Made by a program: the position numbers and the translations under genes
The notes under the pieces: model-generated
What the model saw: the letters and a program-made list of their open reading frames with translations, nothing else
Databases searched by the model: none
Told to the model about the DNA's origin: nothing
In this document: in pieces, positions 9,168 through 20,519 of the stretch
How the letters are laid out: each line of letters begins with the position of its first letter
Position numbering within the stretch: position 1 is the first letter of the stretch
Assembly: GCF_020071995.1 (NCBI RefSeq)
Contig: NZ_JABWTK010000017.1
Coordinates: forward strand, 1 to 50,858
Source of the DNA: Planococcus chinensis
Lineage (GTDB): Bacteria; Bacillota; Bacilli; Bacillales_A; Planococcaceae
Direction of reading: 5' to 3'
DNA: 50,858 nt

Positions 9168-9209
9168 AGAAAAGGCTTCCGACACCCCGTGTGGCGGCAG
9201 CCTTTTCCT
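9168..9209 (+). terminator. Terminator between yabA and yabB
   Basis: AGAAAAGGCT-TCCG-ACAC and GTGT-GGCGGC-AGCCTTTTC form a long imperfect hairpin ending in TTTT, with A-rich sequence on the other side, so it could act in both directions. It follows the repeat element and precedes the yabB ribosome site. Confidence 0.7.
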
Positions 9210-9228
9210 GTGTATAGGAGGTGAAAAC

Positions 9229-9966
9229 ATGTTGTTGGATGACGAAAGACTGGATTATTTGCTGGCGGAAGACTTGCGCATCATTCAAAGTCCGTCGGTA
9301 TTTTCATTTTCATTGGACGCTGTACTGCTGGCGCGTTTTGCGTATGTGCCGTTAAAACGAGGGAAAATTGTCGATTTATGTACCGGCAACGGAGCCATTC
9401 CGTTGTTTTTAAGCGCCCGTACAGAATCCGCCATTATCGGCGTGGAACTTCAGGAGCGGCTTGTCCATATGGCCCAAAGAAGCGTCGAGTACAATGGGCT
9501 TGAAGAACAGATCCGGATCATTGAAGGAGATGTGAAGGAAATTCCCGCACGCCTCGGCGTTGAAAAATTTGATGTGGTGACATGCAATCCCCCTTATTTC
9601 CCTGCGCATGAATTGAGCGACAAAAACCTCAGTGAACATATGGCGATTGCCCGCCATGAAATCCATTTAACATTGGACGAATCGGTCCAGGCAGCCAGCA
9701 AGCTGTTGAAACAGGGAGGCAAAGCTGCTTTTGTGCACCGTTCCGGACGGCTGATCGATATCATCACTGCGATGCGGGCCAACCGGCTGGAGCCAAAGCG
9801 GGTCCGCTTGGTGTACCCGAAAGCGGGAAAAGAAGCGAATACATTATTGATTGAAGGCATTAAAGACGGCAAGCCGGACTTGAAAATTCTGCCGCCGCTG
9901 ATTGTATACGGAGAAAACGGGGAATATACAGAAGAAGTGAGAGAACTGCTTTATGGAAACGAATAA
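9229..9966 (+). CDS. yabB: tRNA1(Val) (adenine37-N6)-methyltransferase-like protein (YabB)
   Basis: This is a 245-residue class I SAM-dependent methyltransferase of the TrmN6 group. Motif I is [16 protein letters not shown] and motif IV is the adenine N6-methylase signature NPPYF, inside [13 protein letters not shown]. The E. coli member methylates A37 of tRNA1-Val; the exact target in Bacillota is not proven. ATG at 9229 is preceded by a strong ATAGGAGGTG. It overlaps yazA by 14 bases, and yazA overlaps rsmI, so the three genes form one translationally coupled unit of RNA-modification type. Confidence 0.92.
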   Translation: MLLDDERLDYLLAEDLRIIQSPSVFSFSLDAVLLARFAYVPLKRGKIVDLCTGNGAIPLFLSARTESAIIGVELQERLVHMAQRSVEYNGLEEQIRIIEGDVKEIPARLGVEKFDVVTCNPPYFPAHELSDKNLSEHMAIARHEIHLTLDESVQAASKLLKQGGKAAFVHRSGRLIDIITAMRANRLEPKRVRLVYPKAGKEANTLLIEGIKDGKPDLKILPPLIVYGENGEYTEEVRELLYGNE

Positions 9967-10222
9967 CCATTATTTTTATGTCCTTGAATGTGCCGATGGT
10001 TCCTACTATGCAGGGTATACGAATGATCTGCAAAAACGGCTGGAAGCCCATAACGCAGGAAAAGGGGCAAAATACACACGAGCCAAAGGTCCGGTCGAAA
10101 TGATCCACCATGAAAGTTTCGATACGAAATCCGCTGCGATGAAAGCGGAATATGCCTTCAAGCAATTATCAAAACCACAAAAAATTCACTATATTGCTGA
10201 AGGAAAGGAAGATGGCAAATGA
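9953..10222 (+). CDS. yazA: GIY-YIG domain protein (YazA/UPF0213)
   Basis: This 89-residue single-domain protein has the GIY-YIG core in the variant [20 protein letters not shown], followed by [20 protein letters not shown] with the conserved Arg. The family resembles the UvrC/Slx1 nuclease fold but its cellular substrate is unknown. It starts inside the end of yabB and overlaps the rsmI start by the ATGA quadruplet. The same order exists in B. subtilis. Confidence 0.93.
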   Translation: METNNHYFYVLECADGSYYAGYTNDLQKRLEAHNAGKGAKYTRAKGPVEMIHHESFDTKSAAMKAEYAFKQLSKPQKIHYIAEGKEDGK

Positions 10223-11088
10223 AATCCCAAAAAAGCTTTATGGAAAACAAAGCGACTCTGTACTTAGTGGCGACGCCGATCGGCAATTTGGAAGACATGA
10301 CTGTACGCGCGATCCGTGTCTTAAAAGAAGTGGATGTCATAGCCGCAGAAGACACCCGCAATACAAAAAACCTGTGCAATTATTTCGATATCCAAACCAA
10401 GCTGGTCAGCTACCATGAGCATAACCAGGACAGCGGAGGCTTTAAAATCCTCTCCTATTTGAATGAAGGCAAGTCCGTCGCTTTGGTAAGCGACGCTGGC
10501 ATGCCTTGCATTTCTGATCCCGGCGAGGATATCGTACGGCGGGTGGTGGAAGAAGATTATCCGGTGGTTCCGGTTCCGGGAGCGAATGCCGCTCTCAGTG
10601 CATTGATTGCTTCCGGCATTGCTCCGCAGCCGTTTCTGTTTTACGGATTTTTATCGCGCCACAAGAAAGACCGCCAAGCGGAACTGGAAACCTTGAGCCA
10701 AAAAGAAGAGACCTTGATTTTTTACGAAGCGCCTCACCGCTTGAAGGACAGTTTAAAAAGCATCCAAAAAGCCTTTGGCGATGAACGGAAAATCACCTTG
10801 GCCCGGGAAGTCACGAAAAAATTTGAGGAATTTTTGCGGGGAACCGTGGAAGAAGCCGTCGAGTGGGCAGAGGCGAATACTATACGAGGAGAATTTTGCC
10901 TTGTACTAGAAGGAAATGCTTCGCCGGATGTTGCAGAAATCGAGCAATGGTGGGAGCATTTGTCCATTGCCGACCATGTAACAGAACTAATGGAAAAAAA
11001 GCAATTGACGTCCAAAGAAGCCATTAAACAAGTATCGCATGAGCGGAATTTGCCGAAGCGTGAAGTTTACCAGGCTTATCATATCTAA
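10219..11088 (+). CDS. rsmI: 16S rRNA (cytidine1402-2'-O)-methyltransferase
   Basis: The 289-residue tetrapyrrole-methylase-fold enzyme shows the RsmI signatures LYLVATPIGNLEDMT, AAEDTRNT, ALVSDAGMPCISDPG and VPVPGANAALSALIASG. It 2'-O-methylates C1402 in the ribosomal P site, together with RsmH. ATG at 10219 overlaps the yazA stop (ATGA); ATG at 10240 is a possible internal alternative, since the conserved part starts at TLYLVATP. A hairpin terminator follows and is shared with the converging abrB gene. Confidence 0.95.
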   Translation: MKSQKSFMENKATLYLVATPIGNLEDMTVRAIRVLKEVDVIAAEDTRNTKNLCNYFDIQTKLVSYHEHNQDSGGFKILSYLNEGKSVALVSDAGMPCISDPGEDIVRRVVEEDYPVVPVPGANAALSALIASGIAPQPFLFYGFLSRHKKDRQAELETLSQKEETLIFYEAPHRLKDSLKSIQKAFGDERKITLAREVTKKFEEFLRGTVEEAVEWAEANTIRGEFCLVLEGNASPDVAEIEQWWEHLSIADHVTELMEKKQLTSKEAIKQVSHERNLPKREVYQAYHI

Positions 11089-11099
11089 AACATCCCATG

Positions 11100-11136
11100 C
11101 AAAAAAACCGGAACGCAACAGCGCTCCGGTTTTTAT
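11100..11136. terminator. Bidirectional terminator between rsmI and abrB
   Basis: AAAACCGGA-ACGC, AACA, GCGC-TCCGGTTTTT form a stem with A-run on one side and T-run on the other, between two converging genes. It should stop both. Confidence 0.88.
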
Positions 11137-11146
11137 TGGCTTAAGC

Positions 11147-11425
11147 TTATTTTTTCAAGTTATTTTGAATTTCTTTTACCAGCATCTCTGCACCTTCAGG
11201 GCTTAAGATCAACTTGCCGCCAACCAGCTGCATGTTGTCATCAGATACTTCCCCAGTTACGGCACAAGTCATATTTGGCAAATATTTTTTCAAGATAATT
11301 TTATCGTCGTCAACGTAGATCTCCAATGCATCTTTCTCTGCAATTCCTAGAGTACGGCGCAATTCAATCGGAATTACCACACGGCCTAATTCGTCAACTT
11401 TACGTACAATTCCTGTCGATTTCAT
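11147..11425 (-). CDS. abrB: Transition-state regulator AbrB
   Basis: The 92-residue swapped-hairpin AbrB DNA-binding protein has the diagnostic N-terminus MKSTGIVRKVDELGRVVIPIE, the LRRTLGIAEKDALEIYVD segment and the C-terminal oligomerisation half with a conserved Cys (TCAVTG). In B. subtilis it represses post-exponential genes (biofilm, antibiotics, and through sigH, sporulation) and is itself repressed by Spo0A-P. It is divergent from metG with a 334-base intergenic region. It is one of the few minus-strand genes here. Its retention beside a sigma-H-type spoVG promoter suggests that a reduced stationary-phase network persists. Confidence 0.97.
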   Translation of the reverse strand: MKSTGIVRKVDELGRVVIPIELRRTLGIAEKDALEIYVDDDKIILKKYLPNMTCAVTGEVSDDNMQLVGGKLILSPEGAEMLVKEIQNNLKK

Positions 11426-11496
11426 AATAATAATCTCCCTTCAAATTTGTCGGATGTTTTTCGTCAAAATTCGACATTTACCACTTCCTGTCATAA

Positions 11497-11525
11497 ATCA
11501 TACCAAGTACTGGCAATTTGGTCAA
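11497..11525 (-). promoter_or_regulatory. Sigma-A promoter of abrB
   Basis: On the minus strand TTGACC (11520-11525) and TATGAT (11497-11502) are separated by exactly 17 bp, with the start codon about 70 bases downstream. Confidence 0.75.
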
Positions 11526-11697
11526 TAAAAAACTATCGGCTTTATAATAAATTTTCTTATTAATTAATAATAAAGTGATTAATAAAGGATTTTTTATCAC
11601 AATTTTGTCCTTCTATTGGATTATGAAATGAAACGGTAATATTTCACAATGTTCTAACTTCTTCGTCATTGTCGAAAAAAGCCTCAGAATCGAAAGA

Positions 11698-13724
<2,027 letters not shown>

Positions 13725-13750
13725 ATCACGAAGCATATAACGCAATTTGG

Positions 13751-13784
13751 AAAGGGCTGTCTACGCGACAGCCCTTTTTTATTT
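13751..13784 (+). terminator. Terminator of metG
   Basis: AAAGGGCTGTC, TACGC, GACAGCCCTTTTTT: a perfect 11-bp stem with a T tract. Confidence 0.92.
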
Positions 13785-13821
13785 TGGATTTTATTAGGCG
13801 AAAAACGCCGTTCTCAATTTA

Positions 13822-13856
13822 TTTGTTATCTAAATAACATGTTTTGTTATCTAAAT
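13822..13856. promoter_or_regulatory. 21-bp-spaced direct repeat upstream of tatD
   Basis: TTTGTTATCTAAAT occurs at 13822-13835 and again at 13843-13856, identical over 14 bases with a period of exactly 21 bp (two helical turns). The first copy runs into AACA, giving GTTAT-CTAA-ATAAC, an inverted repeat. This looks like an operator for a DNA-binding protein on one face of the helix, 70-100 bases before tatD. No regulator was recognised. Confidence 0.55.
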
Positions 13857-13925
13857 GTAATATTGGTGTGAAGAAAGAAACGAAGGAAACGATTAAAATA
13901 AGGTTTAATGTGAGGAGAGAGCGTT

Positions 13926-14696
13926 ATGTACATTGATACCCATGTCCATTTAAATGCAGACCAGTACGACGAAGATTTAAATGAAGTAATCGACAGAGCT
14001 TTAGAAAACAATGTTACAAAAATGATTGTCATTGGGTTTGATCGCAAAACGATTGAACGTGCAATGGAGCTTGCCGAGAAACATGAGTTTATATATGCCG
14101 TAGTCGGATGGCATCCGGTTGATGCCATCGATTGCACAGAAGAAGATTTAAAATGGATCGAAGAATTGGCAGCCCACGACAAAGTAGTCGGCATCGGCGA
14201 AACGGGCTTGGATTACTACTGGGATAAATCCCCGAAAGAAATCCAGCAGGAAGTGTTCCGCAAGCAAATCCGGCTCGCGAAAAAAGTCCAATTGCCGATT
14301 ATCATCCATAATCGAGACGCGACAGAAGACGTGCTGCGCATCTTGAAAGAAGAAGAAGCCCATGAAGTAGGGGGCGTCATGCACTGCTTCGGCGGCAGCG
14401 TCGAAACAGCGCGCGAAAGCATCGCCATGAACTTTATGATTTCACTTGGCGGACCGGTTACGTTTAAAAATGCCAAAAAGCCAAAAGAAGTAGCAACAGA
14501 AATCCCCTTGGAGCACTTGATGATAGAAACGGATGCACCGTACCTTGCACCGCATCCTTACCGGGGAAAACGCAATGAACCATCTTATGTCCCACTTGTC
14601 GCGGAAGAAATTGCCCGTTTAAAAGGCATTTCGGCAGAAGAAGTCGGCCGCATCACGACACGGAACGCAGAGCAGTTTTTCAAGCTCAGCCAATAA
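13926..14696 (+). CDS. tatD: TatD family metal-dependent hydrolase
   Basis: The 256-residue TIM-barrel amidohydrolase-superfamily nuclease has the N-terminal metal ligands in DTHVHL (His6, His8), then GIGETGLDYYWD, PIIIHNRDA, GVMHCFGGS and IETDAPYLAPHPYRGKRNEP. TatD proteins are Mg-dependent 3'-5' DNases/exonucleases. ATG at 13926 follows GAGGAGAG. It is yabD by position. Immediately downstream is a consensus promoter for yabE, with no clear terminator between. Confidence 0.96.
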   Translation: MYIDTHVHLNADQYDEDLNEVIDRALENNVTKMIVIGFDRKTIERAMELAEKHEFIYAVVGWHPVDAIDCTEEDLKWIEELAAHDKVVGIGETGLDYYWDKSPKEIQQEVFRKQIRLAKKVQLPIIIHNRDATEDVLRILKEEEAHEVGGVMHCFGGSVETARESIAMNFMISLGGPVTFKNAKKPKEVATEIPLEHLMIETDAPYLAPHPYRGKRNEPSYVPLVAEEIARLKGISAEEVGRITTRNAEQFFKLSQ

Positions 14697-14724
14697 TCAT
14701 CAAAAGAGAACAGGCCCATTTTGT

Positions 14725-14753
14725 TTGACACAGTAAAATCGAGTCTATATAAT
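14725..14753 (+). promoter_or_regulatory. Perfect-consensus sigma-A promoter of yabE
   Basis: TTGACA (14725-14730), 17-bp spacer, TATAAT (14748-14753). Transcription would start near 14760, which rules out the in-frame GTG at 14761 and supports the TTG at 14782. Confidence 0.92.
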
Positions 14754-14781
14754 CACTCAGGTGAATAAGGAGGAGTTATTT

Positions 14782-16128
14782 TTGACGAAGAATCTAGAAA
14801 ATAATAACAAGAAATCAAGTTTATATAGTGGGAAATCTTTAGCGGTGGCGATTGCCACTGTTTTAATGTTTGCGGCTGTTTTGACGTTTGCCATTTATGA
14901 AGGCACAAAAAATACAGTGAAAATGACAGCGAACGGCGAAACAACGGAAGTCAAAACCCATGCCGACACCATTGGGGCATTTTTGGAAGAACAGGAAATT
15001 CAAGTAGGCAAAGACGATTACTTGAGCCATTCTGCAGATACAGCCATTAAAGAAGATGTAGCACTTGAATGGGATCAGGCCGAACAATACACAGTATCAG
15101 TTGACGGCAAAGAAACAGCGGCTTGGACAACAGAGAATACCGTGAAGGAAATTTTGGCAAAAGCGAATGTTGAAGTGACGGAACATGATAAAATTACCCC
15201 TGCATTAGAAGAAGAAGTAGATGAGGATACAGCAATTTCTGTTGAAAAAGCCTATGAAGTAACACTTGTCGATGGCTTGAAAGAGAAAAAAGTATGGTCC
15301 ACTTCGACTACGGTCGCTGACTTTTTAAAACAGAACAAAATTACGCTAGGCGAACTTGACCGCGTTGAAAACGGAATGGAAGAAAAAGTGGTTCCGAATT
15401 CCAAAGTCCAAGTCGTTCGTGTAGAAAAGGTCACCGATGTAGTGGAAGATTCTGTGAAATTTGCAGTAGAAACGAAGAAAGATGCCGGTCTATTGAAAGG
15501 ACAGGAAAAACTTGTCCAAAAAGGCCAAAACGGCGTTGTAGCTAAAACATATGAAGTGGTTAAAGAAAACGGCAAAGAAGTAAAACGTGCCCTTAAAAGC
15601 GAAAAAACAGTGAAAGCACCGACGAAGCAAGTAAAAGCAGTCGGCACAAAAGTAATGGTTGCCAGCGCTTCACGCGGCACGACTGCCAAAGCATCAGCGA
15701 AAAAAGAAACAGCAGCTCCTGTTCAAGTAGCAGCTGCGAAAAAAGAAGCGCCTGCTAAAGCAGCAGCGCCTGAGAAAAAAGCGGAGCCTTCAAGAAAAGC
15801 TTCCGCAGCATCTACGACAGCTGCAGCGCCATCAGGCGGCAAAGAGTTCTACGTATCGGCTACAGCTTATACAGCTAGCTGTGCAGGATGCTCAGGTATT
15901 ACAGCTACAGGCATTAACTTGAAAGCCAACCCTGGCCTTAAAGTCATTGCAGTAGACCCGAACGTGATTCCGCTTGGCTCAAAAGTGTATGTTGAAGGCT
16001 ACGGCTATGCAGTAGCTGGAGATACAGGCGGCGCAATCAAAGGAAACAAAATTGATTTGTTCGTGGCCAATCACTCAGATGCGATTGCATTTGGGCGCAA
16101 GCAAGTAAAAGTAACCATCCTAAACTAA
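14782..16128 (+). CDS. yabE: YabE-like surface protein with DUF348, G5 and 3D domains
   Basis: The protein has 448 residues from a TTG start. TTG at 14782 is chosen because AAGGAGGAG (14767-14775) is ideally spaced and the promoter puts +1 near 14760. Residues 19-40 form one membrane segment or uncleaved signal. Three DUF348 (ubiquitin-like) repeats follow, then a G5 domain, an Ala/Lys-rich low-complexity linker (about 290-355) and a C-terminal 3D domain (about 358-448) whose three Asp lie in AVDPN, AGDTGG and KIDLFV, the MltA-like lytic transglycosylase core. This is the resuscitation-promoting-factor-like Sps/YabE type, acting on peptidoglycan. The linker probably spans the wall. Confidence 0.92.
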   Translation: MTKNLENNNKKSSLYSGKSLAVAIATVLMFAAVLTFAIYEGTKNTVKMTANGETTEVKTHADTIGAFLEEQEIQVGKDDYLSHSADTAIKEDVALEWDQAEQYTVSVDGKETAAWTTENTVKEILAKANVEVTEHDKITPALEEEVDEDTAISVEKAYEVTLVDGLKEKKVWSTSTTVADFLKQNKITLGELDRVENGMEEKVVPNSKVQVVRVEKVTDVVEDSVKFAVETKKDAGLLKGQEKLVQKGQNGVVAKTYEVVKENGKEVKRALKSEKTVKAPTKQVKAVGTKVMVASASRGTTAKASAKKETAAPVQVAAAKKEAPAKAAAPEKKAEPSRKASAASTTAAAPSGGKEFYVSATAYTASCAGCSGITATGINLKANPGLKVIAVDPNVIPLGSKVYVEGYGYAVAGDTGGAIKGNKIDLFVANHSDAIAFGRKQVKVTILN

Positions 16129-16144
16129 TAAGGAGCAGATGGTC

Positions 16145-16180
16145 AAGGCTTTCTTGGGAATTCCCCGGGAAAGCCTTTTA
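16145..16180 (+). terminator. Terminator of yabE
   Basis: AAGGCTTTC (16145-16153) and GAAAGCCTTTT (16169-16179) pair around a loop that itself contains GGGAATTCCC. Confidence 0.8.
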
Positions 16181-16238
16181 CTATTCTACCCGGCTGTGTG
16201 TAAAATAAAACAAGAATCGCGGGAAATGAGGAACAACC

Positions 16239-17674
<1,436 letters not shown>

Positions 17675-17742
17675 AACCTTTCATTTTGTTACAGTTATGG
17701 CACATCTTTTTTAAAGGGACAGGTATTTCGGATAAAAAAATA

Positions 17743-17772
17743 TTGACATCTTATACACTTCGCTGATAAAAT
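17743..17772 (+). promoter_or_regulatory. veg promoter P1
   Basis: TTGACA (17743-17748), 18-bp spacer, TAAAAT (17767-17772); an upstream run of seven As (17733-17740) could serve as an UP-like element. Confidence 0.65.
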
Positions 17773-17783
17773 TAGAAATTTAC

Positions 17784-17819
17784 TTGACTGGACGGTCAAT
17801 TTCTGGTAGACTTTGTCTA
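17784..17819 (+). promoter_or_regulatory. veg promoter P2 with overlapping palindromes
   Basis: TTGACT (17784-17789), 17-bp spacer and TAGACT (17807-17812) form a second promoter. The -35 is the left arm of TTGAC-TGGACG-GTCAA (17784-17799). A second small inverted repeat, TAGAC-TTT-GTCTA (17807-17819), covers the -10 and start region. The first palindrome resembles TetR-type operators, but no regulator gene is nearby, so this is inference. Confidence 0.6.
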
Positions 17820-17837
17820 TAGTGAGGTGTAGACAAG

Positions 17838-18101
17838 ATGCCCAAAACTTTGGCGGATATTAAAAAATCGTTGGACCTACATATTGGAAAACGGTTGATT
17901 TTAAAGGCAAATGGAGGACGTAAGAAAACGGTCGAACGCGCCGGAATCTTGCGAGAAACATATCACTCGGTGTTCGTAATTGAACTTGATCAAGATGAGC
18001 ATTCATTTGAACGTGTGTCTTACAGCTACGCAGACATCCTGACAGAAGCAGTGGAAATTGTTGTCTATGAAGGAACAGAAGAAGAACTTGTTGTTAAATA
18101 A
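17838..18101 (+). CDS. veg: Veg protein (biofilm formation stimulator)
   Basis: The 87-residue DUF1021/Veg family protein has an SH3-like barrel of Sm type: [20 protein letters not shown] then [20 protein letters not shown] and [13 protein letters not shown]. In B. subtilis Veg is made at very high level and stimulates biofilm genes by counteracting SinR; its biochemistry is unclear. Start ATG 17838 has GAGGTG upstream. Two tandem promoters precede it and a strong terminator follows, so it is a highly expressed single gene. yabG before and sspF after it in B. subtilis are both absent. Confidence 0.95.
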   Translation: MPKTLADIKKSLDLHIGKRLILKANGGRKKTVERAGILRETYHSVFVIELDQDEHSFERVSYSYADILTEAVEIVVYEGTEEELVVK

Positions 18102-18126
18102 TGAACGGTATTCATATTGTTTTTGA

Positions 18127-18168
18127 AACTCACAGCCCGTTGCTTCAACGGCTGTGAGTTTTTTTGTT
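18127..18168 (+). terminator. Terminator of veg
   Basis: ACTCACAGCC-CGTTG-CTT-CAACG-GCTGTGAGT followed by seven Ts: long, nearly perfect hairpin. Confidence 0.93.
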
Positions 18169-18243
18169 TATTTTCTCCATTTTTCCCCAAGCGCGCTTCA
18201 TGTGTTAAAATAATCTTCATCAGAATATAAAGGAGGCAGTGGG

Positions 18244-19107
18244 ATGCTCTACGTGAAGGCGCCTGCCAAAATCAATTTAACGTTAGATGTTTTACATAAG
18301 CGCCCCGATAACTATCATGAGATCGAAATGATCATGACGACAGTCGACTTGGCTGATCGGATCGGGTTGAAAGCAACGGAAAGTGGAATCTTTATCGAAT
18401 CCGCAGACCGCTTTGTTCCAAATGATTCCCGCAACTTGGCTTACCAGGCCGCCCAGTTGTTAAAAGATACGTATAACATCAAATCAGGGGTCATCATTTC
18501 GCTGGACAAACAAATTCCAGTTGCTGCTGGACTGGCAGGAGGAAGCAGCGATGCAGCTGCGACTTTAAAAGGCCTAAACCAATTATGGCAATTAAATCTG
18601 TCCCTCGATGAACTGGCGGAACTCGGAGCGAAGATCGGTTCAGACGTATCTTTTTGCGTCTACGGTGGGACGGCTTTAGCCAAAGGCCGTGGAGAAATTA
18701 TTCAGGAGCTGCCGGCACCGCCCAACTGCTGGGTGATTTTAGCGAAACCGACCATTGGCGTCTCCACCGCGGAAGTATACGGGGCATTCGACGCTAAAAA
18801 AGCCGAGCACCCGAATACGCAGGAAATGATCCAAGCGCTTTCAGCCGGCGATTACAATGCGATGTGCGCCAACTTAGGCAATGCCCTGGAAAGCGTCACG
18901 TTGAATTTGTATCCGGAAGTTGCCCAGATTAAAGAACAGATGAAGAAATTTGGAGCAGACGCCGTATTGATGAGTGGAAGCGGCCCGACCGTATTTGGGC
19001 TCGTGCAGCAGGAAGCCCGGATTCCGCGCATCTACAATGGCCTGAGAGGTTTTTGTGCCGAAGTTTATGCGGTCCGTTTGATCGGTGAACGGGAGCCACT
19101 TGCTTAA
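18244..19107 (+). CDS. ispE: 4-diphosphocytidyl-2-C-methyl-D-erythritol kinase
   Basis: The 287-residue GHMP-family kinase phosphorylates CDP-ME in the MEP route to isoprenoids (undecaprenyl phosphate, quinones). It shows the N-terminal [23 protein letters not shown], the ATP-binding [17 protein letters not shown] loop and the C-terminal [12 protein letters not shown] motif. ATG at 18244 lies after AAGGAGGCAGTGGG. It is followed closely by purR, as in B. subtilis; the small acid-soluble spore protein gene sspF that precedes it there is missing. Confidence 0.96.
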   Translation: MLYVKAPAKINLTLDVLHKRPDNYHEIEMIMTTVDLADRIGLKATESGIFIESADRFVPNDSRNLAYQAAQLLKDTYNIKSGVIISLDKQIPVAAGLAGGSSDAAATLKGLNQLWQLNLSLDELAELGAKIGSDVSFCVYGGTALAKGRGEIIQELPAPPNCWVILAKPTIGVSTAEVYGAFDAKKAEHPNTQEMIQALSAGDYNAMCANLGNALESVTLNLYPEVAQIKEQMKKFGADAVLMSGSGPTVFGLVQQEARIPRIYNGLRGFCAEVYAVRLIGEREPLA

Positions 19108-19148
19108 ATACGTACATTTATGGTAAATTTTCTATAAATCATTCGTAT
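19108..19148. promoter_or_regulatory. PurBox-like inverted pair upstream of purR
   Basis: ATACGTACATTTATGG (19108-19123) faces CTATAAATCATTCGTAT (19132-19148), whose complement is ATACGAATGATTTATAG. The CGTA and TTCG cores are 27 bases apart, which equals two 14-bp PurBoxes separated by about 17 bp as recalled for B. subtilis PurR. The left core is CGTAC rather than CGAAC, so affinity may be low. It lies 15 bases before purR and suggests autoregulation. Confidence 0.5.
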
Positions 19149-19163
19149 TTAGGAGCGTGTATT

Positions 19164-19991
19164 ATGAAGTGGAAGCGCAGTGAACGGTTAGTTGATATGA
19201 CACATTATCTTTTGGACCATCCACATAAGTTAATTCCCCTTACATATTTTTCAGATCTCTATGAATCCGCCAAATCGTCAATCAGTGAAGATTTAGGGAT
19301 TGTCAAAGAGACGTTTGAAGAAAAAGGGATCGGGCTGTTAATGACAGTGCCTGGAGCAGCTGGCGGCGTGAAGTATGTGCCAAAGCTCCATAAAGAGGAA
19401 ATCAAGGCCATCATGGCAGAATTGATGGAGGAGCTTAGCCATTCCGACCGGCTTTTGCCAGGGGGCTATTTGTACATGACCGATGTACTCGGCAACCCGA
19501 ACATGATGAACCGGGTTGGCAAAGTTTTTGCGTCCGCTTTTGCGGATGCAAAAGTTGATGTCATCATGACAGTGGCGACCAAAGGGATTCCGATTGCCCA
19601 TGCCATTGCCCGCCATTTGAATGTGCCGGTTGTGATTGTTCGAAGAGACAGCAAAGTGACGGAAGGCTCGACCGTCAGCATCAATTATGTGTCGGGTTCT
19701 TCCCGGCGCATCCAGACGATGGTGCTGTCAAAACGCAGCATGAAGAGTGGACAGCGGGTTCTCATCACCGATGACTTTATGAAAGTCGGCGGAACGATGA
19801 ACGGCATGAAAAACTTGCTGGAAGAATTCGATTGTACGCTGGCAGGAGTAGCTGTATTGGTGGAAGCACAGCATTCCGACGAGCGCCTTGTTGAAAAATA
19901 CTTGTCGCTTGTTAAACTGCACGAAGTCAGCGAGAAAGAGCGGACGATTGCATTGGAAGAAGGAAACTATTTTACGAATGGAGGAATTTAA
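19164..19991 (+). CDS. purR: Purine operon repressor PurR
   Basis: The 275-residue Gram-positive PurR has an N-terminal winged-helix domain (about 1-75: [20 protein letters not shown] and [15 protein letters not shown]) and a C-terminal phosphoribosyltransferase-fold domain with the PRPP loop [16 protein letters not shown]. It represses purine synthesis genes and is released by PRPP. It is unrelated to the LacI-type PurR of E. coli. ATG at 19164 follows AGGAGCG. ridA follows after one base, so the two are coupled; prs, which makes PRPP, is 2.4 kb downstream. Confidence 0.97.
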   Translation: MKWKRSERLVDMTHYLLDHPHKLIPLTYFSDLYESAKSSISEDLGIVKETFEEKGIGLLMTVPGAAGGVKYVPKLHKEEIKAIMAELMEELSHSDRLLPGGYLYMTDVLGNPNMMNRVGKVFASAFADAKVDVIMTVATKGIPIAHAIARHLNVPVVIVRRDSKVTEGSTVSINYVSGSSRRIQTMVLSKRSMKSGQRVLITDDFMKVGGTMNGMKNLLEEFDCTLAGVAVLVEAQHSDERLVEKYLSLVKLHEVSEKERTIALEEGNYFTNGGI

Positions 19992-19992
19992 G

Positions 19993-20370
19993 ATGAAATT
20001 TGTAGCGACAGACAAAGCAGCGGCGGCCATTGGGCCTTATTCACAAGGAGTTATTTCCGGGGAAATGTTTTACAGTTCAGGCCAGATTCCATTGACGCCT
20101 TCAGGGGAAATGGTCGAAGGCTCAATCGTTGAACAGGCACATCAGGTGTTTGCCAACTTGAAAGCCATCCTGGCAGAAGCCGGCTCTTCTTTGGAAAACG
20201 TCATCAAAACCACGGTCTTTATTAAAGACATGAATGATTTTGCGGCGCTTAACGAAGTGTATGCTTCTTATTTCGGCGATCATAAGCCCGCCCGCTCGAC
20301 GGTTGAAGTGGCGCGCTTGCCGAAAGACGCAAAAGTGGAAATCGAAGTCATTGCAAAAATTACAGCGTAA
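19993..20370 (+). CDS. ridA: 2-iminobutanoate/2-iminopropanoate deaminase RidA (YabJ)
   Basis: The 125-residue YjgF/RidA trimeric enzyme hydrolyses reactive enamine/imine intermediates formed by PLP enzymes. It has [20 protein letters not shown] and the C-terminal [12 protein letters not shown], which carries the catalytic Arg. ATG at 19993 comes one base after the purR stop and is preceded by GGAGGAATTTAAG; the longer frame from 19888 is only purR in another frame. In B. subtilis yabJ was reported as needed for PurR regulation, which fits the tight coupling. A hairpin begins at its stop codon. Confidence 0.96.
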   Translation: MKFVATDKAAAAIGPYSQGVISGEMFYSSGQIPLTPSGEMVEGSIVEQAHQVFANLKAILAEAGSSLENVIKTTVFIKDMNDFAALNEVYASYFGDHKPARSTVEVARLPKDAKVEIEVIAKITA

Positions 20371-20396
20371 AACCATCCTTCGGGGTGGTTTTTATT
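20369..20396 (+). terminator. Terminator of purR-ridA
   Basis: AAAACCATCC-TTCG-GGGTGGTTTTT: a UUCG-capped stem with T tract that starts at the ridA stop codon. Confidence 0.85.
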
Positions 20397-20442
20397 TGCC
20401 TGAAATTATTAATGAAATTTTCTAATAAATACTGTAATTTTT

Positions 20443-20471
20443 GAAGGAGATTAGTCCCTTGTATCGAATTA
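20443..20471 (+). promoter_or_regulatory. Sigma-H-type promoter of spoVG
   Basis: GAAGGAGAT (20443-20451), 11 bases, ATCGAATTA (20463-20471) fits the sigma-H consensus RNAGGAWWW-N11/12-RNNGAATWW with a single mismatch. The predicted start is about 40 bases before the spoVG ATG, as in B. subtilis. No sigma-A hexamers of comparable quality are seen in this gap. Confidence 0.7.
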
Positions 20472-20519
20472 CATATATTAGCAACACAAAATGCATCCAA
20501 GAGGAAAGGTGGTGACACA

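Noticed and set aside
14761..14781. GTG at 14761 as start of yabE
   Set aside because: It coincides with the predicted transcription start and contains the ribosome binding site; TTG at 14782 is properly spaced.
16141..16238. Hairpin before rnmV considered as a leader riboswitch
   Set aside because: AAGGCTTTC/GAAAGCCTTTT is explained as a simple terminator of yabE; no known riboswitch core is present.
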